From the NCBI RefSeq assembly GCF_017695965.1, contig NZ_JAAORM010000002.1:248001-312000 (forward strand): a DNA stretch of 64,000 bases. Direction: 5' to 3'. The stretch is from Prochlorococcus marinus CUG1416. GTDB taxonomy: Bacteria > Cyanobacteriota > Cyanobacteriia > PCC-6307 > Cyanobiaceae. The notes under the pieces were generated by a model. The model ran no database searches, was not told the DNA's origin, and was given only the letters and a program-made list of their open reading frames with translations. The position numbers were made by a program, and so were the translations under genes. This document shows positions 29,735-38,086 of this stretch, piece by piece (positions within the stretch are counted from its first letter, which is position 1; every line of letters starts with the position of its first letter).

Positions 29735-31264
29735 ATGCCTTTAAGAGGACTGGCTAAAGCCAAGAACTTCACATTGGGGCCAACAGCTCCAATGAAAACT
29801 TTTACTGAAAATATTCATATACAAACTAAAGAATCAAATGACATAAGAAATCCTGAAAAGTCTCATACATTAACTAATAATATTCAAAATGAAAATTTAT
29901 ATAGGTATGAAAGCAAAATAAAAAGTGACTTTGACGAAATTGTTCCAACTCTAAAGGAAATTGCCCGAATACAACATCATGAAGATTTTATAAATACGGC
30001 TCAGAAAATATCAAGAAAAAATTTGGGAATAGATTTACCCCTTCATGTATTAGATAAATCTTGGGTTAAACCTATTGATATGAGAGCTCTATATGCATGG
30101 TGTGCTTTCAAACAACATGAGAAACTAAGTGACAATTTTTTTAAAAATGATCCTCTTGAAGGTGCTGCTGGGAGTAGAAGTGCGGAAGAGTTTGAAAAAT
30201 TTCTTTTAGATTGTGGGATACATTTACTTGATATAACTCCTTGTTCTGATGGGCGATTAGCACATTCAGTAGCCTATGTTATGAGAATACCATTTAGTTC
30301 AGTAAGAAGAAGATCTCATGCTGGGGCACTGTTTGATATTGAAAATACTGTTAATCGATGGGTAAAAACTGAACATAAAAGATATAGAGAGAATATACCT
30401 AATGAAGCTCATAAAGATACTAGATACTTAAAAGTTGTGACTTATCATTTTAGCTCTGTGGATCCTTTTCATCAGGGATGCGCCGCTCATGGGAGTAATG
30501 ACGAATTAGCTGCAGAAGAAGGTAGAAATAAACTATATGCTTTCAAAGAGTCTGTAGAGAACAGCTTTTGCTGCGGAGCTTCTGTGGATCTAATGTTGAT
30601 TGGACTTGATACAGACACTGATTCATTGAAAATACATTTGTCAACTAGCGATGGAGGTATAGATTTAAAAAAAACTATTTCTACTTTAGAAATTTATAAT
30701 TCAACAATAAACTTTTCAAATGAGGATGCAGAGAGAGAAATCTGTCAGACAATTTCTAAGCAATCTTCCAAAGATAAACTCCAAGGAATAGAAAAATTTA
30801 TCTATAGATTAGTAGTCAATAATATTTCTCAAATTGACTATGTGAAGAATTTTTATAATGGTTCATATGAAGATATTGGTCATGCAGAGAGGTTTATTGG
30901 AGTTGGTATAGGTTTCAAAGAAGTACATCTCAGAAATTTAACTTATTTTTCTCATTTAGATACTGTCGAAGAAGGGGCGCCAGATTTAGATGTAGGAGTG
31001 AAGATTTTTACTGGATTAAATGTTTCAAAAGATCTACCTATTCCAGTAGTAATAAGATTTGATTACTCTGGCAAAGTACCCGGAGCAAAAGAGAGGGCAA
31101 TAAAAGATTGTGAAAGAGTGAACAATGCGATATCAATTAGATATAAAAATTTAGTTGATCAAGGTTTGTTGCATACTTGCTCTACTATTAGAGATAGGGA
31201 CAAAATTCATTCCGCCCAAATTATTGGAATGTCTTTAGATAAAAAAACAGAGGAGGCTCACTAG
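29735..31264 (+). CDS. csoSCA: Carboxysomal carbonic anhydrase (epsilon/beta-derived)
   Basis: A 509-residue carboxysome-lumen enzyme (also csoS3) that converts imported bicarbonate to CO2 for RuBisCO. Zinc ligands by spacing are Cys170 (TPCSDGR, with catalytic Asp172/Arg174), His238 (VTYHFSS) and Cys249 (FHQGCAAHG). The N-terminal ~100 residues form the helical/disordered part that can bind RuBisCO, and the C-terminal third is the degenerate second catalytic-like domain. An AGAGGAGG-like sequence near its 3' end serves csoS4A. Confidence 0.96.
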   Translation: MPLRGLAKAKNFTLGPTAPMKTFTENIHIQTKESNDIRNPEKSHTLTNNIQNENLYRYESKIKSDFDEIVPTLKEIARIQHHEDFINTAQKISRKNLGIDLPLHVLDKSWVKPIDMRALYAWCAFKQHEKLSDNFFKNDPLEGAAGSRSAEEFEKFLLDCGIHLLDITPCSDGRLAHSVAYVMRIPFSSVRRRSHAGALFDIENTVNRWVKTEHKRYRENIPNEAHKDTRYLKVVTYHFSSVDPFHQGCAAHGSNDELAAEEGRNKLYAFKESVENSFCCGASVDLMLIGLDTDTDSLKIHLSTSDGGIDLKKTISTLEIYNSTINFSNEDAEREICQTISKQSSKDKLQGIEKFIYRLVVNNISQIDYVKNFYNGSYEDIGHAERFIGVGIGFKEVHLRNLTYFSHLDTVEEGAPDLDVGVKIFTGLNVSKDLPIPVVIRFDYSGKVPGAKERAIKDCERVNNAISIRYKNLVDQGLLHTCSTIRDRDKIHSAQIIGMSLDKKTEEAH

Positions 31265-31266
31265 TT

Positions 31267-31524
31267 ATGTTGATTTGTAAGGTTGTAAAACCACTTGTTT
31301 CTACCAATAGGATTCCTGGTTTTGAACATAAGCATCTGCAGGTTGTATTAGATGGTTCTTCTAATAAAGTTGCAGTAGATGCTGTTGGCTGTAAGCCAGG
31401 AGACTGGGTAATTTGTGTTGGAAGTTCTGCTGCTAGAGAAGCTGCAGGAAGCAAATCTTATCCAAGTGATTTAACGATTGTTGGAATAATAGATCATTGG
31501 GATCCTGATAATTCAAAAAACTAG
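31267..31524 (+). CDS. csoS4A: Carboxysome vertex pentamer protein CsoS4A
   Basis: An 85-residue BMV-type (EutN/CcmL) protein that forms pentamers at shell vertices. Sequence: MLICKVVKPLVSTNRIPGFE, then VDAVGCKPGDWVICVGSSAA and LTIVGIIDHW. It begins 2 bases after the csoSCA stop. A purine-rich AGGAGG-like Shine-Dalgarno (about 31249-31257) supports the ATG at 31267. Cotranscribed with csoS4B. Confidence 0.96.
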   Translation: MLICKVVKPLVSTNRIPGFEHKHLQVVLDGSSNKVAVDAVGCKPGDWVICVGSSAAREAAGSKSYPSDLTIVGIIDHWDPDNSKN

Positions 31525-31537
31525 GAGGATAGAAATT

Positions 31538-31786
31538 ATGGAAATAATGAAGGTATTAGGAAGAATGGTATGTACTCAAAGAGTCCCTGGCTTAGGTCAT
31601 ATGAATTTACGAATTTTGGAAAATAATAAGGGAAAGAAATTAGTTGCTGTTGATCCTGTTGGCGCTAGAGAAGGTAACTGGGTTTTTACTGCTAGTGGCT
31701 CTGCTGCGAGATTTGCTTGCCCTAATCCAGAAGTTCAAACCGATTTAACTATTGGCGGTATTATTGATTATTGGGAGAATGATTAA
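31538..31786 (+). CDS. csoS4B: Carboxysome vertex pentamer protein CsoS4B
   Basis: An 82-residue paralogue of CsoS4A: VLGRMVCTQRVPGLGHMNLR, then VDPVGAREGNWVFTASGSAA and LTIGGIIDYW. The start at 31538 is favoured because AGGAGG (31525-31530 region) lies 8-9 bases upstream; the next ATG (31547) would be too far. It ends the compact part of the operon. A 74-base gap leads to the acRAF-type gene. Confidence 0.95.
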   Translation: MEIMKVLGRMVCTQRVPGLGHMNLRILENNKGKKLVAVDPVGAREGNWVFTASGSAARFACPNPEVQTDLTIGGIIDYWEND

Positions 31787-31860
31787 ATACTTCAACTAAA
31801 AAATGTTATTGATGAACTTTATTAAATGTATAGTGTAATTAATACTGAATAAAGAATTTA

Positions 31861-32100
31861 ATGTGGAATGAAAGAGAATCACCTTTGAGAATTGAAAAAA
31901 GATTTGAATTTGAGGAATACTCAAAAATAAGTAAATTCATCGGGAAAATTGAGAAATTATGTAAAGAAAAGGATATCTATCCAAATATCAGTTTTGGTAA
32001 AAACTTTGTTAGTCTTTCAATATTTTTAGATAGTAAAGAAATATCTACTAAGGAAAAAGACTTTTCAAAGGATATAGATAAATTTTATTTAGAAGATTAA
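31861..32100 (+). CDS. Pterin-dehydratase-like RuBisCO assembly factor (acRAF type)
   Basis: A 79-residue protein with the DCoH/PCD layout (FEEYSKISKFIGKIEKLCKE; FVSLSIFLDSKEISTKEKDF). In functional dehydratases the active site has His-His-Pro; here the equivalent stretch reads DIYPN. Loss of the catalytic histidines and the position right after the cso genes match acRAF, the alpha-carboxysome RuBisCO assembly chaperone. It ends 4 bases from the convergent small gene. Position-based inference; enzymatic activity is unlikely. Confidence 0.8.
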   Translation: MWNERESPLRIEKRFEFEEYSKISKFIGKIEKLCKEKDIYPNISFGKNFVSLSIFLDSKEISTKEKDFSKDIDKFYLED

Positions 32101-32104
32101 TCCT

Positions 32105-32332
32105 TTAATAATTATTGGGCTTAGCAATATCTCTTTTGATTAAAGCCATTAAATATGTAGGGGCTTTATATCTTCCTGGCAGACATCTATTTAAAGTTTC
32201 GAGATGCCCCCAGCATACTGTCTTTTCTATATCTTTAACTGAGTTACCTTTTAATATTAATAGTCTTAGAGCTTTACAAAATAAGGGATAGCCTGCTTCT
32301 AATTCATCTATATTAAGCTTTGCTGCTGACAT
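32105..32332 (-). CDS. Small conserved cyanobacterial protein (DUF3136-like)
   Basis: A 75-residue soluble protein, probably all-helical: IDELEAGYPLFCKALRLLI, then TVCWGHLETLNRCLPGRYKA and PTYLMALIKRD. The pattern resembles the DUF3136 family of short cyanobacterial proteins, but I cannot confirm this by search. No function is known to me. It converges on the acRAF-type gene (4-base gap), a place that suggests, without proving, a tie to the carboxysome locus. Confidence 0.7.
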   Translation of the reverse strand: MSAAKLNIDELEAGYPLFCKALRLLILKGNSVKDIEKTVCWGHLETLNRCLPGRYKAPTYLMALIKRDIAKPNNY

Positions 32333-32417
32333 AGACTAAAGAGGAATAACCAATTAATAATCTATACAAATATGGTGCAGATTTGGATCATATTTCAAAT
32401 TTCTCAATAATTAGAAA

Positions 32418-32810
32418 TTAATCTAGAAATGCAACGCAATCTATCTCAACTAAAACTCCTTTAGGTAGAGATGAAACTTCCACACAGGCCCTTGCTGGAG
32501 GATGCTCTACATTGAAAAAATCACTATATATTTTATTGACAATTTGAAAATTACTTAGGTCGGTTAAGTAAATATTTGTTTTTATTACATCCTCTATTTT
32601 TGCTCCACCAGCTTTAAGAACTGCTGCGAGATTTTTCAAAACTTGAATAGTTTCCTTCTCTATATCACCTAAACATGTTATTTCATTTAAAGCTGGGTCT
32701 ATAGCAATTTGACCAGAACAATAGATAAAATCCCCAGCTTTTATTGCTTGATTATAAGGTCCTACTGGATTTGGAGCATTTGATGTTTTAATTACTTGTT
32801 TGGGGGACAT
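32418..32810 (-). CDS. ridA: RidA-family reactive intermediate deaminase
   Basis: A 130-residue YjgF/YER057c/UK114 protein that deaminates reactive enamine/imine intermediates of PLP enzymes. It begins with VIKTSNAPNPVGPYNQAIKA, has FIYCSGQIAIDP, and the conserved Arg is in PPARACVEVSSLPKG. The C-terminal VLVEIDCVAFL completes the trimer-forming family pattern. It lies 24 bases after gloB on the same strand; the two may be cotranscribed as a small detoxification pair. Confidence 0.93.
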   Translation of the reverse strand: MSPKQVIKTSNAPNPVGPYNQAIKAGDFIYCSGQIAIDPALNEITCLGDIEKETIQVLKNLAAVLKAGGAKIEDVIKTNIYLTDLSNFQIVNKIYSDFFNVEHPPARACVEVSSLPKGVLVEIDCVAFLD

Positions 32811-32834
32811 TTGTTTAAGAAGATACCTATCTAT

Positions 32835-33575
32835 TTAAACCCATAAATCTTTATTTGCTCTTAAAAAAGTAAATTCTTCTAGATTTTTCGCTCTTAAGAA
32901 AAGGTTTATTTTCATCTCTTCATCAAGTAAAAATGGAATTGTCAATTCATTAAGAGAAAGCTTTTTTTCAACTTCCGAAAGTTTATTTTTTATATCTTGA
33001 TCTTTTGGCTTGAGATTCAAGGCCCACAATATATTTGCCTTTGTATATTCATGTGCACAATATATGAGAGTATTTTTTGGTAAAGATTTGATTCTTTCTA
33101 GTGAAGAATACATTTGTTGATAAGTTCCCTCAAAAATTCTTCCACAGCCTCCAGAAAATAATGTGTCACCAATAAAAAGAACAGGATTTTCCCCATTCAA
33201 AAAGAAGGCAATGTGTGAGCTTGTATGTCCTAATACTTCAATTATTTTTACTTCTTGACCTAAAATATTCAAAGTTTCTCCATCTTCTACAGATATATTT
33301 TGAAAAGGTATTCGCTTTTTTTCTTTGGAGGAAGCAATCACCTTTACATTTGGCCATTTTTCAATAAGAGACTTGGTCCCTCCAATATGGTCTGAATGAT
33401 GATGAGTTTGCAAAATAGCTTCTAAGTGAAAATTGTTTTCATTTATATATCTAATAACTGGCTCGTGAACAGATGGATCTACAACCACAACGGATTTATC
33501 TTTTACCAACAACCAAATGACGTTATCACTTAAAACTCTAAGTCCGATTATATTTCGAGCTTTATTAAATTCCAT
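32835..33575 (-). CDS. gloB: Hydroxyacylglutathione hydrolase (glyoxalase II)
   Basis: A metallo-beta-lactamase-fold hydrolase that splits S-lactoylglutathione. The binuclear metal motif HHHSDHIGG is near residue 58; other ligands are in [29 protein letters not shown] and [10 protein letters not shown]. The start is placed at ATG 33575 ([15 protein letters not shown]), giving 246 residues, the family length. An upstream in-frame ATG at 33746 would overlap the divergent hisG and add a leader that is only the hisG antisense. Confidence 0.93.
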   Translation of the reverse strand: MEFNKARNIIGLRVLSDNVIWLLVKDKSVVVVDPSVHEPVIRYINENNFHLEAILQTHHHSDHIGGTKSLIEKWPNVKVIASSKEKKRIPFQNISVEDGETLNILGQEVKIIEVLGHTSSHIAFFLNGENPVLFIGDTLFSGGCGRIFEGTYQQMYSSLERIKSLPKNTLIYCAHEYTKANILWALNLKPKDQDIKNKLSEVEKKLSLNELTIPFLLDEEMKINLFLRAKNLEEFTFLRANKDLWV

Positions 33576-33615
33576 TATTAACTTAGAATGAAGAATCCTT
33601 GGAAGAAATTGATCT

Positions 33616-34254
33616 ATGTTTACTATAGCTTTACCAAAAGGAGCTTTGTTAAAAGATTCAATTTCAACTTTTAAAAGAGCTGGGTTAGATTTCTCTGATG
33701 CGTTGGACGAAAATAATAGATCATTAACCTTTGAATCTAATTGCAAACGGGCAAAAGCTTTATTAGTAAGAAATGGAGATGTGCCTGTTTATGTAAGTTA
33801 TGGTCAGGCTGATTTGGGTATTGTTGGGTATGACGTTTTACGAGAATCTGAATTAAAAGTCGCAAAGTTATTAGATTTAGGGTTTGGTGGTTGTCATATG
33901 TCGTTGGCGGTTAAGAAAAATAGCAATTATTCAAAACCAACTGATCTTCCAGCGAATTGTAAAGTAGCAAGTAAATTTATGAAAACAGCAAGATCTTATT
34001 TTGAAGAATTAAATATTCCTGTAGAAATAGTTCATTTGACAGGGTCAGTCGAGCTTGGTCCTATTACAGGTATGGCAGAGGCAATAGTTGATTTGGTGGC
34101 AACTGGAAAGACTCTTAAAGAGAATGGTTTAATTAAAATAGATGATCTTTACTATTCGACTGCAAGACTAATTGGAAATCCTTTATCTATGAGGTTAGAT
34201 GATAATCATCTCAGAGATACTATTTTATCAATAGAATCAACTAATGCTTTATAG
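33616..34254 (+). CDS. hisG: ATP phosphoribosyltransferase, short form
   Basis: The first enzyme of histidine synthesis, 212 residues. [20 protein letters not shown] starts the fold; [13 protein letters not shown] and [31 protein letters not shown] give the PRPP site. It lacks the C-terminal regulatory domain, so it is the HisG(S) type that requires HisZ for activity and feedback; hisZ is not in the window. Divergent from gloB (40 bases), 12 bases before the ABC exporter gene. Confidence 0.95.
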   Translation: MFTIALPKGALLKDSISTFKRAGLDFSDALDENNRSLTFESNCKRAKALLVRNGDVPVYVSYGQADLGIVGYDVLRESELKVAKLLDLGFGGCHMSLAVKKNSNYSKPTDLPANCKVASKFMKTARSYFEELNIPVEIVHLTGSVELGPITGMAEAIVDLVATGKTLKENGLIKIDDLYYSTARLIGNPLSMRLDDNHLRDTILSIESTNAL

Positions 34255-34266
34255 AAGATTAGCTAA

Positions 34267-36063
34267 ATGTTTTTTAAAGATTTTAGAAGGATTAAAAAGT
34301 TAGGTAAATATTTAACTAAAGATAAAAAAACAATCTATCTAATCTTGATAGTTTTGTTACCTGTTTCTTTCTCTGGAGCTATTCAACCATTATTAGTTGG
34401 TCAAGCAATTACCATTCTCAAGAACGAAACTACAGATGTTTGGCTAAGTAAAACTTTTTTTGGGCAGTCAATAAATGCCATAATCCTAACTTTATTTATA
34501 ACTGTTCTATTTAGGTTGGTTTTGCAAGGATACCAAACTTACAATATCCAAGCTGTGGGTCAACGTTTGACAGCAAGGATAAGAAGAGAACTTTTTGATC
34601 ATTCAATATCTTTATCTCTTAAGTATCACGATAAAATGCCTGTAGGTAAATTATTAACGAGATTAACAAATGATGTTGATGCTTTAGCCGAGGTTTTTGG
34701 TAGTGGAGCAGTTGGAGTGATTGCTGACTTTGTAAGTCTCATAGTAATTTCTTTGACAATGCTTTCAATTGATCGGGGGCTTGCCATCTTATTGTTATTG
34801 ACTCAGATTCCAGTTTCATATTTCATTATTTGGCTTCAAAAACGCTATAGAAAGGCCAATTATCAAGTGAGAGAAGAGTTGTCTCAACTCAACTCTGATT
34901 TTCAAGAAAATCTTCAAGGTCTAGAAGTTGTTCAGATGTTTAGAAGAGAAGCTTTTAATAGTAAGAAATTTTCTAATACTGGAGTTGCTTACAAAAAAGC
35001 AGTAAATGGAACTATATTTTATGACAGCAGCATTTCAGCATTTATAGAGTGGATTTCGCTTGCCGCAGTTTCCTTGGTTTTAGCAGTTGGAGGTTATCTT
35101 GTTACCTCTGGAAATATTGGTTTAGGGACATTAACAACTTTCATTTTATATTCTCAAAGACTTTTTGAACCCTTAAGGCAGCTTGCAGAGAGATTTACTC
35201 AGATTCAAGGAGGTCTTACAGCTGTTGAGAGAATAAATGAATTATTAGATGAAGAAATTCAAATTAAAGACTCAATTTCTGCAAAGAATTTTTCAAAAGA
35301 TGTTCAAACTACAAATAAGCAATTTAAGGGTAAGATTGAATTCAAGAATGTTAATTTCTTCTACAAAGAGGGAGAACATATTCTAAAGAATCTATCTTTT
35401 TTGATCAATCCTGGAGAGCATGTAGCTTTTGTAGGACCAACTGGTTCTGGTAAAACAACAATAATTAGATTGTTATGTAGATTGTATGAACCTCAATCAG
35501 GTCAAATTTTAATTGATGACATAAATATAAAAGATATTCCTTTAGCAACCCTTAGAAATATGTTGGGAGTAGTTCTACAAGATACTTTTATCTTTAGTGG
35601 AAATGTTGCTGATAATTTGAAACTAAATGCCAATATAGACAACCTTGAATTAGAAAATCTTTGTAAAGAACTAGGTTTGGAAAATTTGTTAAAAAAATTA
35701 CCAGATGGTTTGAACACTTTTCTAAGAGAAAGAGGTGGAAATCTCTCTTCCGGCGAAAGACAACTTCTTTCAGTAGCAAGAGTAGCGATTAGAAATCCGA
35801 TTATTTTAATAATGGACGAAGCCACAGCATTTATGGATCCCTCTACAGAGGCTACTTTGCAGAAGGATCTTGAGAGAATTCTGTCAAAAAGAACAGCATT
35901 AGTAATAGCTCACAGACTCGCAACTATTGAAAGTTCTGATAAGATTTTAGTTTTAAAAGGGGGATCATTAGTTGAGGAGGGAACACATAGTGAATTAAGA
36001 CTGAAAAAAGGTTTATATTTTCAGCTCTCTGAACTTCAACAAAAAGGATTTGCGAATTTTTAA
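34267..36063 (+). CDS. ABC exporter, fused membrane and ATPase domains
   Basis: A 598-residue half-transporter of the MsbA/multidrug type that works as a dimer. Six transmembrane helices lie in residues ~20-320 (DNDVDALAEVFGSG-type coupling region: LTNDVDALAEVFGSGAVGV). The ATPase has Walker A GPTGSGKTTI near 396, signature NLSSGERQLLSVARV (SSGE instead of SGGQ), Walker B ILIMDEATAFMD and H-loop VIAHRLAT. Lipid or drug substrate cannot be told. The stop overlaps the ATG of the GNAT gene by 1 base (TAATG). Confidence 0.93.
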   Translation: MFFKDFRRIKKLGKYLTKDKKTIYLILIVLLPVSFSGAIQPLLVGQAITILKNETTDVWLSKTFFGQSINAIILTLFITVLFRLVLQGYQTYNIQAVGQRLTARIRRELFDHSISLSLKYHDKMPVGKLLTRLTNDVDALAEVFGSGAVGVIADFVSLIVISLTMLSIDRGLAILLLLTQIPVSYFIIWLQKRYRKANYQVREELSQLNSDFQENLQGLEVVQMFRREAFNSKKFSNTGVAYKKAVNGTIFYDSSISAFIEWISLAAVSLVLAVGGYLVTSGNIGLGTLTTFILYSQRLFEPLRQLAERFTQIQGGLTAVERINELLDEEIQIKDSISAKNFSKDVQTTNKQFKGKIEFKNVNFFYKEGEHILKNLSFLINPGEHVAFVGPTGSGKTTIIRLLCRLYEPQSGQILIDDINIKDIPLATLRNMLGVVLQDTFIFSGNVADNLKLNANIDNLELENLCKELGLENLLKKLPDGLNTFLRERGGNLSSGERQLLSVARVAIRNPIILIMDEATAFMDPSTEATLQKDLERILSKRTALVIAHRLATIESSDKILVLKGGSLVEEGTHSELRLKKGLYFQLSELQQKGFANF

Positions 36064-36593
36064 TGATTTTTAGAAACCAAGGCTCATCAATAAAGAAATC
36101 GAACAGTTTATCGAGAGAACAGCTGATAGATTTATATGGGTTAAATTCTTATGAATTCACTCAAAAAAATAAAGAAGAAATATTTATATGTAGTAAAAGT
36201 AAAGATTTAGATCTCATAGAACTAGATCAACTTTTGCAAACTGTTGGCTGGAGTAGAAGGCCTATAAGGAGAGTTAAAAGAGCTTTGGATTTTAGTATTT
36301 TGGTAGTTGGGTTATGGCGTCATGATGATAAATTTCCTAGGCTAGTAGGATTTGCGAGATGCACTGGCGATGGAATTCTCGAAGCAACAGTATGGGATGT
36401 AGCTATTAACCCTGTTTATCAAGGCCTAGGATTGGGGAAAGAATTAATGAAATATATTCTGAAAGAATTAAAAAATATTGGTATTTCCAAAGTTACCCTT
36501 TTTGCTGATGCGGAAGTCGTAACGTTTTACAAAAGACAAGGTTGGATATTAGAACCAAGAGGTTCTAAATGTGCTTTTTGGTATGCAAATTAA
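36063..36593 (+). CDS. GNAT acetyltransferase, cyanobacterial/plastid SNAT-like
   Basis: A 176-residue Gcn5-related acetyltransferase. The acetyl-CoA motif A is VYQGLGLGKELMKY near residue 118, and motif B is VTLFADAEVVTFYKRQGW. The segment LLQTVGWSRRPIRRVKRAL, then VGFARCTGDGILEATVWDVAI, resembles the cyanobacterial and plastid serotonin/protein N-acetyltransferase (SNAT/NSI) group. It may acetylate lysine on proteins or small amines; the substrate is open. Translationally coupled to the ABC gene by a 1-base overlap; convergent with the GT2 gene (no gap). Confidence 0.85.
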   Translation: MIFRNQGSSIKKSNSLSREQLIDLYGLNSYEFTQKNKEEIFICSKSKDLDLIELDQLLQTVGWSRRPIRRVKRALDFSILVVGLWRHDDKFPRLVGFARCTGDGILEATVWDVAINPVYQGLGLGKELMKYILKELKNIGISKVTLFADAEVVTFYKRQGWILEPRGSKCAFWYAN

Positions 36594-37277
36594 TTATTTT
36601 TTGTAGTAGTCAGAATATATAGATTCTGTCGATTCGCCTTTTAACCATCTTCTTCTAAAGTTCCAGTTTTTAAGTGCTTGGAGAAAAATATTAGTTCTTT
36701 CCCATTTTCTTGAACTTATAAAAATTGGTAAATTTAATTGTTTTAAATATTTTTTGTTTTTTAATCTCCTTAAAAAATCTACATCTTCCATTAAAGGTAT
36801 CTTTCTAAAACCATTATTCTTAAAATAGGTAGTCCTATGGATCATTAAACCTTGATCACCATATGGTTGTCTCAAAAATTGACTTCTAAGATTTACAAGA
36901 AACTCAAGGACTCTAAAAATTATCTTTTTATTATTAATTTTAAATTTAAAATAGTAAATATAATTTTTATCTCCCTTTAAAACTGAATTTATTTTTCTAA
37001 ACCAATCATGAGTTAATCTTATATCTGCATGCAAAAATATGAACCAGTCTCCTTTTGCTTCTTTAGCACCCATATCTAATTGTAAACCTCGATTTCTTTC
37101 TTTGGATTTATATACTTTTGCCCCATAAATATTAGCTACATCAATAGTTTTATCTTTACTACCGCCGTCAACAATAATAATTTCGCCCTGTTTCTGAATA
37201 ATCGATAAGTCTGAAAGCAATAATGGCAAATTACTTGCTTCATTGATAGTTGGAATGATAATTGAGATTTTAGACAA
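36594..37277 (-). CDS. Glycosyltransferase family 2, rSAM/selenodomain-associated type 2
   Basis: A 227-residue GT-A protein. SIIIPTINEASNLPLLLSDL opens it, and the nucleotide-binding DXD-like site is FLHADIRL. FRKIPLMEDVDFLRRLKNK follows, and the C-terminus WLKGES-like RRRWLKGESTESIYSDYYKK is short and lacks membrane helices. The architecture matches the TIGR04283 subfamily often paired with TIGR04282, as here (the partner gene ends 5 bases away). The acceptor is unknown. In other cyanobacteria these sit near radical-SAM genes; none is in this window. Confidence 0.8.
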   Translation of the reverse strand: MSKISIIIPTINEASNLPLLLSDLSIIQKQGEIIIVDGGSKDKTIDVANIYGAKVYKSKERNRGLQLDMGAKEAKGDWFIFLHADIRLTHDWFRKINSVLKGDKNYIYYFKFKINNKKIIFRVLEFLVNLRSQFLRQPYGDQGLMIHRTTYFKNNGFRKIPLMEDVDFLRRLKNKKYLKQLNLPIFISSRKWERTNIFLQALKNWNFRRRWLKGESTESIYSDYYKK

Positions 37278-37282
37278 GTTGA

Positions 37283-37918
37283 TTACTTTCTATTTTCAAT
37301 ATCAATTATTGTATCTATATCTATTTTTTTATCTAATAACTTATATTGCAATTTTATGGAGGCAAAATTATCAATTGTTTTTTGAAGAACATTCTCTTTA
37401 CTCCACTTAATATTTATAAAAGGTAAATGTAGATGTTTAGATATTATTTTTTCTGATAAACCAATAAGCCAATAACCTCCATCATTTGATGGTCCTAAAA
37501 TAAGATCATTTTGTTTTAACTCTCTGATAGTATTCAATAAATCTAGATGGCATAAATCTGGTAGGTCAGTACCAATAACAATAATATTTTTTATTTTATT
37601 TTGAGTACAAAATTTTTTGTTGATAATTATTTGCCTTTTCATTTTTTCTCCCAAGCAGCCTTTCCCCTGTAAATTAAACATTTTAACGCCTAATTCTTTA
37701 GAGAATCTTCTACAACTTTTTTCCCCTAAACCAGATATAGCTATAGAAATATCAATTGGGTTAATTTTTTGGAGAGATTTGGCGACGGAAATAGTGTGTT
37801 TGGTCATCACACTTTGTACTTTTGCAGAATTACTTTTACCTATATCTCTCGATAATCTTGTTTTGCATCTTCCAAAACCATGCCATTTTGCCATGATAAT
37901 AAGTAATGCCTTATCCAA
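37283..37918 (-). CDS. DUF2064 nucleotidyl/glycosyltransferase-like protein, rSAM/selenodomain-associated type 1
   Basis: A 211-residue CofC-like GT-A protein. The N-terminus MDKALLIIMAKWHGFGRCKT carries the family's start (KTRLSRDIG), and the metal/nucleotide motif is VIGTDLPDL. LGPSNDGGYWLIGLS is the strongest signature. It is directly upstream of the GT2 gene on the same strand, and together they form the TIGR04282/04283 pair sometimes placed in arsenosugar synthesis. Neither the sugar nor the acceptor can be read from sequence. Confidence 0.8.
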   Translation of the reverse strand: MDKALLIIMAKWHGFGRCKTRLSRDIGKSNSAKVQSVMTKHTISVAKSLQKINPIDISIAISGLGEKSCRRFSKELGVKMFNLQGKGCLGEKMKRQIIINKKFCTQNKIKNIIVIGTDLPDLCHLDLLNTIRELKQNDLILGPSNDGGYWLIGLSEKIISKHLHLPFINIKWSKENVLQKTIDNFASIKLQYKLLDKKIDIDTIIDIENRK

Positions 37919-38058
37919 TACTTCAGTGAGACTTACTAATAATTATAAGTCGATAAAAATATAAAATTTATTCTTATAAATTTAGATCATGCTTTGTTAA
38001 AAAATTTTAAATTTGTTGTGATCTTGTGATTTGATAATGGCCAATTATTAAATTCCAA

Positions 38059-38075
38059 CTAGATTAATAATCTAG
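38059..38075 (+). promoter_or_regulatory. Inverted repeat before dnaA
   Basis: CTAGATT (38059-38065) and AATCTAG (38069-38075) are perfect inverted arms about a 3-base spacer, 11 bases before the dnaA TTG. It may be an operator or a leader hairpin occluding the start. It is not a DnaA box (no TTATCCACA-like sequence). Confidence 0.4.
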
Positions 38076-38086
38076 AGAATAAAATT

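Noticed and set aside
33576-33746. Longer gloB start at 33746
   Set aside because: The extra 57 residues overlap the divergent hisG coding region and match no glyoxalase II; ATG 33575 gives the normal length.
37919-38086. Replication origin next to dnaA
   Set aside because: No cluster of DnaA boxes, no dnaN or other origin neighbours; only one unrelated inverted repeat is present.
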